A DNA stretch of 64,000 bases from DATKZH01 sp035528065 (lineage in GTDB: Bacteria; Planctomycetota; Planctomycetia; Pirellulales; Thermoguttaceae), in assembly GCA_035528065.1 (NCBI GenBank), contig DATKZH010000084.1, forward strand, positions 10,502-74,501, written 5' to 3'. Every line of letters starts with the position of its first letter. Position 1 is the stretch's first letter. Shown one piece after another: positions 24,446-31,577 of the stretch. Position numbers and translations under genes: made by a program. A model generated the notes under the pieces. The model worked only from the letters and a program-made list of their open reading frames with translations, had not been told where the DNA came from and made no database searches.

Positions 24446-26746
24446 TTGAACCCGAAATTCGATACCGCATGTCAGTCGGCGATCGACCTGGCCAAGAGCA
24501 GCCTCTCGGACGATTCCCGGCTCGACGTGGCGCCCCTGTTGGACGCCCTCTATTACGGCACGCACTTGAAGGAGCAGATGCCCGATCTGGGCGGATACTT
24601 CCAGCGCCCGAATCCGCGGCGTGATCCGCCCGACAAGGTACCGCTGAGCGACTCGCTCAAGCCGCTGATCGGGGCGCTGAGGACGCGCCCGACGGTGACG
24701 GCCGAGGAGCTGTTCCTCGTGCTGATCAAGAGCGAGCCCGGTCGGAAGATCCTCGCTTCGCGGGGGATGCCCGGCGATCGCCTGTCCCAAATGGAGTCCG
24801 CGCTGGCCTCGACCGGGGCGCAAGCAGGGCCTTCGGCCGGCCCGAGCGGACCGGCCGAGCCGCAGAGCTGGCGAAGCTCCCCCGAACGCAAGAAAGCGAT
24901 GGCCGAGCTGGGGTCCTACGGCCGGATGCTCACCGACCAGGAGCCGCCCAACCGGGGAAGGCGCGAGATGGACCGACCCCTCGGCGCGCTGGTCACCGTG
25001 CTGAGCAAGATGAAACGGCACAACGCGATCGTGGTCGGCTATCCGGGCACGGGCAAGACGGCGCTGGTCTACGAGCTGGCCCGGCGGATCATCCACCATG
25101 ACTCCTCCATCCCGGAGCGGCTGCATGAGTACGACGTCTTCGAGCTTTCGCCCACGTTCCTCCGCTCGGGGGCGTCGGTCGTCGGGCAGTACGAGGAGCG
25201 GATCCGAAAGCTGATCGGCGTCCTCTCGAAGCATCCCAAGATCATCCTGTTCGTCGACGAGGTGCATTCGCTGTTCCAGACGGGCGTGCACGGGGGCGGA
25301 CCGTTCAGCGACGCGAACGAGACGTTCAAAGGGGTTCTGTCGCGGGGCGAGATTTCCTGCATCGGCTGCACGACGCTTGCCGAGTACAAGCACGCGATCG
25401 AGCCCGACGGCGCGTTGGCCCGGCGGTTCGAGCTGATCCGCGTCGACCCGCCCTCGGCGGAGGTCACGCTCCGTATCCTCGAAAGCCGTTTGCCGGCGGT
25501 AGAGAAGCACTACGCGCCGCTTCGGGTTCCGGAGGATGCACTCCGGAAAACGGTGGAATTGACCGAGGAGTACCTGCCCGGCCGGCATCAGCCCGACAAG
25601 TCGATCCAGCTCCTCGACCAGGCCTGCGCATGGTGCGCTACCAAGCAGCCGGAGGCGACCGAGGTCGGCGAAGAAGCGCTGATTCAGGCGTTGGAGCACT
25701 CGCTGGGGCACCGCGTCGTGCTGCCGGAGCAGTTGACCGAGAAGGAGGTCTACCGGCGGCTGGCGGAGAAGATCATCGGGCAGGACGTGGTCCTGCACGA
25801 GATCGCCCGGGCGTTCACCGCCGGGCTGGGCAACTGGAGCCGGCGCAAAGGACCGCGGGGCGTGTACCTGTTCGGCGGTCCGACCGGCGTGGGGAAGACG
25901 GAGGTGGCCCAGCTTCTGGCCGTGATCCTCGGCGGCCAGCGCGACGCCCTGATCCGCATCGACTGCAACACGCTCGGGGGATCGGGCTACGACGGCGGGC
26001 CGACGCGCAACATCCTCCTCGGCGTCCCGCCCGGATACGTCGGCTACGCCCGCGGACAGGGCGGCCTGTTGTCGAAGATCCGCGATCTGCCGGCCAGCGT
26101 GGTGCTGTTCGACGAGTTCGAGAAGGCCGGCCCCGAGGTGGGCGAGCTGCTGTTGCGGATCATCGACGAGGGGCGCAGCGAAGACGTCGACGGCAACCTG
26201 CTCGACTTCCGCCGCTCGTACATCATCTTCACGAGCAACGCGGGCTGCACCTACGATCACTCGACGATGGGGTTCCCCACGACGGACGAGGAGGAGGAAG
26301 ACCTCCCCACGGTCGACCGTGGCGCGCTTCTGGAGGAGCTGCACCGCCGCGTCGGGCTCGGCCAGGAATTCACGGCGCGACTCAGCCACATGTTCCTGTT
26401 CCAGGCGCTCAGCGCCCAGGCGATCCGGCAGGTGCTCGCGATGCAGTTGGAACGGCTCAGCGAGACCGCCGAAGTCCGCGGCTACCGGCTCACCTGGGAG
26501 CCGGATCTGATCGACCACCTCGCTTCCCAGTGGCAGCCCCGGTTTGGGGCACGGTTCGCCAGTGCCATGCTCCGAAACCGGATCAGCGAACAGCTCAGCG
26601 TCGCCGAGACGCAGGGAGAGCTGGTGGGAGTCGCCGAGATTCACCTCGACAAGCTGGCGGTTTCCGAGAGTGCCGAACTGTCGGCCGCCACCGGGGCCGT
26701 CTCGCGGGAGCGAAAGGGCGATACCCTGTTCATCCATGTAACCTAG
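24446..26746 (+). CDS. Two-domain Clp-type AAA+ ATPase (ClpA/ClpC-like)
   Basis: The 766-residue product has a short N-terminal Clp_N-like helical region (about 1-110). AAA domain 1 has Walker A GYPGTGKT near 198-205 and Walker B ILFVDEVHSL. AAA domain 2 has Walker A GGPTGVGKT near 475 and VVLFDEFEKA. The middle linker is short, without the long ClpB M-domain. After the sensor stretch FTSNAG, a Met-Gly-Phe tripeptide at 608-610 sits where ClpA and ClpC carry their ClpP-docking IG(L/F) loop. It is therefore more likely a ClpP partner or dedicated unfoldase than a ClpB disaggregase. Start TTG 24446 follows AGGAG closely. It is flanked by a small unknown gene and a YbjN-like gene. Confidence 0.88.
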   Translation: MNPKFDTACQSAIDLAKSSLSDDSRLDVAPLLDALYYGTHLKEQMPDLGGYFQRPNPRRDPPDKVPLSDSLKPLIGALRTRPTVTAEELFLVLIKSEPGRKILASRGMPGDRLSQMESALASTGAQAGPSAGPSGPAEPQSWRSSPERKKAMAELGSYGRMLTDQEPPNRGRREMDRPLGALVTVLSKMKRHNAIVVGYPGTGKTALVYELARRIIHHDSSIPERLHEYDVFELSPTFLRSGASVVGQYEERIRKLIGVLSKHPKIILFVDEVHSLFQTGVHGGGPFSDANETFKGVLSRGEISCIGCTTLAEYKHAIEPDGALARRFELIRVDPPSAEVTLRILESRLPAVEKHYAPLRVPEDALRKTVELTEEYLPGRHQPDKSIQLLDQACAWCATKQPEATEVGEEALIQALEHSLGHRVVLPEQLTEKEVYRRLAEKIIGQDVVLHEIARAFTAGLGNWSRRKGPRGVYLFGGPTGVGKTEVAQLLAVILGGQRDALIRIDCNTLGGSGYDGGPTRNILLGVPPGYVGYARGQGGLLSKIRDLPASVVLFDEFEKAGPEVGELLLRIIDEGRSEDVDGNLLDFRRSYIIFTSNAGCTYDHSTMGFPTTDEEEEDLPTVDRGALLEELHRRVGLGQEFTARLSHMFLFQALSAQAIRQVLAMQLERLSETAEVRGYRLTWEPDLIDHLASQWQPRFGARFASAMLRNRISEQLSVAETQGELVGVAEIHLDKLAVSESAELSAATGAVSRERKGDTLFIHVT

Positions 26747-26800
26747 CGAGGCAGGGATCGGGGTCAGGGTTCAGGACTTGCAGTTCCACCCATGCACGAG

Positions 26801-26849
26801 AACCCTCAACCCTCAACCCCCGACCCTCAACCCCCGACCTTCAACCCTG
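26801..26849. repeat. CTCAACC low-complexity repeat, copy 1
   Basis: An imperfect CCCTCAACC/CCCCGACC array, preceded at 26767-26780 by GGGTTCAGGACTTG. The same leader and array recur at 51855-51951. It separates the ATPase gene from the YbjN-like gene. Confidence 0.85.
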
Positions 26850-26928
26850 CCCACGGAACCCCGCGAACTTGACCCATTTGCAGCAGATTTCCGAACCCGA
26901 GTCCCTTAGCGCGGAAAGGAAGACCTCC

Positions 26929-27492
26929 ATGGCGATTACGTTCGACGATCTCAAGGAGTTGGTGAGCAGGGAAGGGCTGCGGTTCTTCGTCGATCCGGAA
27001 GAGAAACGGCTGATGGTGGGCGTTTCCGGGATGTGCGGCAAGTTCCAGATTGTGATCAGTCTGTACGACGAGGGGGTCTTCCTCCAGTTTCGCACGGTCA
27101 ACTACATGACTTGCCCCCCGGATCACCCCGCGCTTACGGACCTGCTCAAGGCGATGGCCGACGCCAACTACCAGACCCGCCTGGTGAAGTTCGCCTGGGA
27201 CGCCGGCGACGGGGAAGTCGTGGCCTACGCCGACGTCTGGCTGATGGACGCCTCGCTCACGCAGGAGCAGCTCCACCGCATGCTGGGCAACTACGTGCCG
27301 GCCATCGACATGCAGTCCTACCGGTTCCAGCGGACCCTCAAGGAAGGCAAGGACCCGGGGCGAATCGACCCAAGCTCCCTCGTCGGCGAGCTGCTCGGAA
27401 GAGATGATCTGCCGCCCGAGGTCCGCGCAATCCTCGAAGGAGTCCGCAAGGGCGGCAAGGACGACAAAGACGACGACATCGACGCCCTCTGA
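26929..27492 (+). CDS. YbjN-domain (type III secretion chaperone-like) protein
   Basis: The 187-residue product starts at ATG 26929. It has the alpha/beta pattern of YbjN proteins (LRFFVDPEEKRLMVGVSG, VISLYDEGVFLQFRTVNY, YQTRLVKFAWDAGDGEVVAYADVWL) with an acidic/Lys-rich disordered tail ending DDKDDDIDAL. YbjN-like folds resemble type III secretion chaperones and bind protein partners; the bacterial role is poorly known. It follows the Clp-like ATPase by 182 bases, so it may be an adaptor or substrate-binding partner. Longer in-frame reading upstream is a frame shadow of the ATPase gene. Confidence 0.8.
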   Translation: MAITFDDLKELVSREGLRFFVDPEEKRLMVGVSGMCGKFQIVISLYDEGVFLQFRTVNYMTCPPDHPALTDLLKAMADANYQTRLVKFAWDAGDGEVVAYADVWLMDASLTQEQLHRMLGNYVPAIDMQSYRFQRTLKEGKDPGRIDPSSLVGELLGRDDLPPEVRAILEGVRKGGKDDKDDDIDAL

Positions 27493-27566
27493 CGCGCCCG
27501 CGCCGCCGGCGCGCTCACCCCGGGCTGCGAAGCCCTCGTCGATCGTCCGCCTTCCTTAGTGCTCCC

Positions 27567-28976
27567 TCAGCGGAAGCGGATGGAGTACAGGTCGGCATCC
27601 TTCAAGACGAAGCGAAGGCGGACGGGCTTGCCCCGTAGCGCGCTGAGGTCGGAGTCGGCCCTCCAGGCCACCACGCGCTCGATCGCATCGCCGAAGATCT
27701 CCGGCGAATCGTCCAGCGTGAAGCCCGGGATCGGCTGGCCGTCGGCCTCCTCGATCTCCACTCGGATGCTCCCGGCCGCGGAGGTCGAGAAGTTCATCAC
27801 CAGTTCCTTGCCGTCGAAGACCAAAGGCCTGGTCGCCATCTCGCCCCCGGCCAAGGGAGCCTGGACCGAGACAAACCCGTCGATGCGAATCGTGTGCCGG
27901 CGGAGCTGGCAACTCTCGCCCGTGTAGTAGCCCTCCGTGGTGTAGAGCGACAGCTCGTCGGGCGCGCCCGGGAGGTCGGACGGGGTCACCACGAGTCCCC
28001 AGGCCGGGTAGTTGTTGCGGTTCACCCAGCGCTCCGGCTGCAAGCCGGGCCGGATGAACGCTTCGTCCCAGCGATGGAAGCTCAGGCCGTCGCGGCTGGT
28101 GATGAGCACGGCGTCCGACACGCCGGAATGACGATGCGGCACGCCCTGCCGGCCCGGAACGAACCGCTTGGGAAAGCCCAGGAGGATGTGCGGGGCGCGG
28201 TAGTAGGGCTTGATCGCGTTGGTGTACAGGTGCTGCGGCGGCGAGCCCGGATACTCGATCCACACCGGATCGGTCCAGTGGAGGAAGTCCTCCGAGGTGC
28301 CGGTCATGACGTCACGGACGCCGTCGCGGAAGCCGCGATGGTATTCCAGGTAGCAGCCGCGGAGCGGGTCCCAGAAGGCGAGGTTCAACGAGTCGAACGC
28401 CCCCTTGGTGATCACGTGGCCCTCGACCATCGGCGACCAGTGGATCCCGTCGGGCGACTTGTAGGCGTCCATCCCGCCGCGGCCGTTGGTCATCGCCTTG
28501 TAGCGCTCGTCCGGTTTGCAGTTCGGATTGAGGTCCTTGAACGGGGCGAGATTGAACCGCGTTTGGCCTTCCAGCAGGATGTTGTTCCGCTTCGATCCCC
28601 GGAACTCGACCAGCCCGAGCTCGGGCTTGGTCCAATGAACGCCGTCGTTGCTCTCGGCGTAGCAACTGAACCAGTGGGTTTCCTGCCCCGCCTGTTCGTC
28701 GTAGTGGCGGCCGCGGTAGTACATGCGGTAGAGGTCGCCGTCCTCGAACACCGTGTGGCCGCAGCAGATGTTCCCTTCCCAGGGCTCGTTGTGGTCGATG
28801 GCCACCTGGCGCGTCGCGGGATGGTGGAGCACGAGCCGGGCATCGGTCATCCGCTCGATCAGATGGTCGTCGACGAACAACTCGAGCCGCGAGCCGACGT
28901 CGATCGCCTCGCCCGCTGCACACAGCGAACACGCCAGACCGACGATCACGCCGCCGAGGGTGCTTGACAGCGTCAT
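27567..28976 (-). CDS. Secreted five-bladed-propeller glycosidase-like protein (GH32/GH43-like)
   Basis: The 469-residue product has a signal peptide (VIVGLACSLCAAG), then LFVDDHLIERMTDARLVLHHP and repeated propeller strands (LYRMYYRGRHYD, CYAESNDGVHWTKPELGL, DAYKSPDGIHWSPMV, ITSRDGLSFHRWDEAFIRP). This is the five-bladed beta-propeller pattern of clan GH-J/GH-F like proteins that planctomycetes carry in many copies. The C-terminal part resembles a beta-sandwich. The substrate is unknown; the active acids cannot be assigned with confidence. ATG 28976 has GGGAGGAG about eight bases upstream; a GTG at 28997 is less likely. Confidence 0.82.
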   Translation of the reverse strand: MTLSSTLGGVIVGLACSLCAAGEAIDVGSRLELFVDDHLIERMTDARLVLHHPATRQVAIDHNEPWEGNICCGHTVFEDGDLYRMYYRGRHYDEQAGQETHWFSCYAESNDGVHWTKPELGLVEFRGSKRNNILLEGQTRFNLAPFKDLNPNCKPDERYKAMTNGRGGMDAYKSPDGIHWSPMVEGHVITKGAFDSLNLAFWDPLRGCYLEYHRGFRDGVRDVMTGTSEDFLHWTDPVWIEYPGSPPQHLYTNAIKPYYRAPHILLGFPKRFVPGRQGVPHRHSGVSDAVLITSRDGLSFHRWDEAFIRPGLQPERWVNRNNYPAWGLVVTPSDLPGAPDELSLYTTEGYYTGESCQLRRHTIRIDGFVSVQAPLAGGEMATRPLVFDGKELVMNFSTSAAGSIRVEIEEADGQPIPGFTLDDSPEIFGDAIERVVAWRADSDLSALRGKPVRLRFVLKDADLYSIRFR

Positions 28977-29150
28977 TTGCGCGCTCCTCCCGTTCACTCA
29001 CCCAAGTGGTCGGCGACCCTGGATCGATGATCTCGGGATTATCGCGCGCACCGCGAGCACACACTAGCTCCAGCGGAACAAGAATCAAGAACCGGTCGGC
29101 ACGCGAGGAGAAGGAGGTCCGCGCGCCGAGAGCTCCGGCAGAAGGCGTGA

Positions 29151-29240
29151 CTAGTCTTTGCGGTGCCGGATCTTGGCCCGCATGCGACGTTTCTTGCGGC
29201 CGATCTTACGTCGGCCTTTCCCCGTTCTTTTGGTTCCCAC
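29151..29240 (-). CDS. 29-residue highly basic protein
   Basis: A GTG-started frame of 29 codons plus stop. GGAGG lies five bases upstream on the coding strand, a strong ribosome binding site. About half of the residues are Lys or Arg (KIGRKKRRMRAKIRHRK), like a small ribosome-associated or AURKAIP1/COX24-type RNA-binding peptide. It has no hydrophobic segment. The sequence is distinct from bL36 or bS21. It is monocistronic, next to the GTAGTAGGCACACG palindrome. That it is expressed is inferred from the binding site and composition only. Confidence 0.65.
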   Translation of the reverse strand: MGTKRTGKGRRKIGRKKRRMRAKIRHRKD

Positions 29241-29297
29241 GCAATCCTCCGTATCAGTTGGTGTAAGGATCAGCCGAAAAATAACGTCCCGGCTTCA

Positions 29298-29356
29298 GTA
29301 GCAGGCACACGCCGTGTGCCGTCCGCTGGTTACGGCACACGGCGTGTGCCTACTAC
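29298..29356. repeat. Palindromic repeat GTAGTAGGCACACG family, copy 2
   Basis: Its reverse complement differs from copy 1 (18639) by one base, apart from three end bases. The plus-strand flank GGATCAGCCGAAAAATAAC before it resembles the flank of copy 1 in the same orientation, so the loop is inverted relative to the flank. The rest of 29241-29580 holds no recognisable gene. Confidence 0.92.
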
Positions 29357-29580
29357 TCCGCAGATGCCGGCTGCAGCCCGGATGGTGGCAATATAGCAGA
29401 AGTACGGGCGACCGAGCAAGAGGGGGGTAGCGGACGCCCCGCGCCTACAACGCTGCCGCTTACGAGAGGGCGGGATACCCGTCTGTCGCGGGGGAGGCAT
29501 CTCGCCAGCCCTCGCCGGAACCGGGCTGGGAGCAAGTGCTTGATCGATCAGACGCGTGCTCCAGGCGATCGCCGGGTGCG

Positions 29581-30018
29581 TTAGGGCTCGGCCCAGGCCT
29601 TACGCTCATCGAGGGCCTGGCGGATCAGCACCAGCAAGGCGTTGGGGTCGTACGGCTTGCGCACGAAGAAGCTGCACCCGGCCGCCCGGGATCGGCGGAT
29701 GATGTCCGGGCGCTCCATCCCGCTGAGGATGATCACCGGGATGTGGCACGTCACGGGCGAGTCGACCAGCCGCTGACAGACGGTGAACCCGTCGGTATCG
29801 GGGAGTCGCAGGTCGAGCACGATCAGAGCCGGCTCGAGCGACTGGGCGACGGCCACCCCGGACGCACCGGTGTCGGCCGTCACGGTCTCGAAGCCCTGCT
29901 GCCGGAGACGCCGCGACAACACGTCGGCCATCGCCTCATCGTCGTCGACGATGAGAATCGTCTCCCGCTCGCCCGCGTCCTGAGAATCAAGTTCCGGTTG
30001 TTTCAAGAGATCGAACAT
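29581..30018 (-). CDS. Single-domain response regulator
   Basis: The 145-residue product is a CheY-like receiver: ETILIVDDDEAM acidic pair, phosphoacceptor Asp in ALIVLDLRLPDTDGF, VIILSGM, and the Lys of FFVRKPYD. There is no output domain, so it acts by protein contact or as a phosphate sink. No kinase is adjacent. The neighbouring gene on the same strand encodes a receiver-CBS protein, 373 bases away. Confidence 0.93.
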   Translation of the reverse strand: MFDLLKQPELDSQDAGERETILIVDDDEAMADVLSRRLRQQGFETVTADTGASGVAVAQSLEPALIVLDLRLPDTDGFTVCQRLVDSPVTCHIPVIILSGMERPDIIRRSRAAGCSFFVRKPYDPNALLVLIRQALDERKAWAEP

Positions 30019-30200
30019 CGCAGTGAGTCGCGCCTGGGTGTCGGGTCAGTGGGCCTACCGACCCGTTTCCCGTCCTACCGACAAATCCATAACCCGGCGA
30101 CAAGCAAACTTAGGCTGCTTTTTCCGGTTAGTCAAACGAAAAGCGGGATCTGCCGGATGTAACGGTTGTTCCTCGTGGTCAAGGATCGCAGAAACAATAA

Positions 30201-30247
30201 GTGGGGCACGATTCCATCGTGCCTGGCACGTTGGAAACGTGCCCCAC
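30201..30247. repeat. Double-hairpin repeat GTGGGGCACG family
   Basis: A 47-base element with outer arms GTGGGGCACG / CGTGCCCCAC and inner GCACGATTCCATCGTGC and GCACGTTGGAAACGTGC hairpins. It sits in the 373-base gap between the two response regulator genes; otherwise nothing is seen there. Confidence 0.8.
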
Positions 30248-30391
30248 GGCCGTATCGCGAGAGTTGTTTCTTCCGCGATCCCAAGCTCCGGCTTCGCTGG
30301 AAGCAAAAGAGAAGGCAGGGCCAATATCCGGGTCACTCCCCCACCGTCTCACGTACGCCCAAGACGCGTGGTCTGCGTTCGGGGGCCACGC

Positions 30392-31150
30392 TCAGCGTCG
30401 ACGGGCGAACCGGAGCAGGTCACGGCGAGCGATCGTGCCAACCACCTTACCGTTCCGAGTAACCGGAATCAGAGCCAACTGATGCTTGTCCATCTGCGCG
30501 ATGACCACGGGGAGGGCCGTCGTCTCATCGGTGACGATCACGTCCTTCGTCATGAGATCGCGGACTGCTCCTCGCCGGATATCGGGTCGGTGAACCGCTT
30601 TGGTCAGTTGGAACTCCGTAATCATGCCGATCAGGTTCTCGTCGGCGTCGATTACCGGCAGTCCGCTGACACCGCTTCTCAGTAGACGCTCAATGGCTTC
30701 CTCAACGCTTGCATCCGGATGAATCGCGACGACGTCCGTGTTGGTCACGTCTCTGGCCTGAGGAATCGCGGTGATTCCCTCGGGCTTTGCCATCGGACAA
30801 AACTTGCCCAGCTTCTTCCGGAGCACGTCGTGGCCGAACGGCTTGGCCACATAGTCCGTCGCGCCCGCTGCCAGTGCCTTCAACACCTGGTCTTTGCGTG
30901 TTTCGCCCGTGATCATCACGATGGGAACACGGCAGCCACGGTCTCGGACAAGGCTGATCAACTCCAGGCCATTGACATTGGGCATGTGCCAGTCGAGGAG
31001 GATCAAGTTCAGCTCGCCCTGATCCAAGAGATCCAAGGCTTCGCGACCGTCGGCGGCTTCAACGACTTCCGTTACCCCCGCGGCCTTGAGCTGATGGGCA
31101 ATGAGCCTCCGGACCGCAGGGTCGTCGTCAGCAATGAGAACTCTCGTCAT
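30392..31150 (-). CDS. Response regulator with C-terminal CBS domain pair
   Basis: The 252-residue product joins a receiver domain (MTRVLIADDDPAVRRL, acceptor Asp in LILLDWHMPN, MITGE, YVAKPF) to a pair of CBS domains (about 130-250: DVVAIHPDASVEEAIERLL, SGLPVIDADENLIGMIT, RDLMTKDVIV, LIPVTRNGKVVGTIARRDLL). CBS pairs bind adenine nucleotides, so this regulator may combine phosphorylation with energy sensing. Start ATG 31150 begins the receiver exactly; the longer in-frame extension is not conserved-looking. No DNA-binding domain or cognate kinase is seen. The 31151-31577 spacer to hypF holds no gene. Confidence 0.93.
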   Translation of the reverse strand: MTRVLIADDDPAVRRLIAHQLKAAGVTEVVEAADGREALDLLDQGELNLILLDWHMPNVNGLELISLVRDRGCRVPIVMITGETRKDQVLKALAAGATDYVAKPFGHDVLRKKLGKFCPMAKPEGITAIPQARDVTNTDVVAIHPDASVEEAIERLLRSGVSGLPVIDADENLIGMITEFQLTKAVHRPDIRRGAVRDLMTKDVIVTDETTALPVVIAQMDKHQLALIPVTRNGKVVGTIARRDLLRFARRR

Positions 31151-31577
31151 GCAACTGCCTGCTGACGTGTGGTCGGGTGTGACTGGCGCAGTGGCGGAAG
31201 CCCGCCAGCTATTCAAAGCTAGGACGAACATTCGCTCGGGGAGGCGGAGTCCCGCACGAGAAGTGACGATTTCAAGCCACCCGCCCCGGCCTCCGAGCGG
31301 CACGTTCCCGGCCTGCTGAGCGATACTGCGAGGTACTGTCTCACGGCGCAAGTCGTTTGGCCGAAGCTTCTTGCCGCCGACTTGGCGGTTCCGGCAATCC
31401 GGTCGGATGGGCTCGGCGGCCCAAATTGAGACCCCCCCTTTATGGGGAAGTATGTCGGCGGTGGAAGAAATGGAGGGGGGCTGACAGCTTACCCTGTCGA
31501 GTTGGCCCGTCTACACTTCTTTGATAGACGGTCATCGACTGGTGCTCCCGCGGCCCGGCTAACCCCACCTTAGAGCT

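Noticed and set aside
24437..26737. 766-codon open frame opposite the Clp-like gene
   Set aside because: Mirror frame caused by GC-rich codon use; the plus strand has both Walker A motifs.
31410..31445. AATTGAGACCCCCC stretch upstream of hypF considered as an insertion sequence end
   Set aside because: No matching inverted end or transposase found nearby; similarity to IS21-type ends is too short to support.
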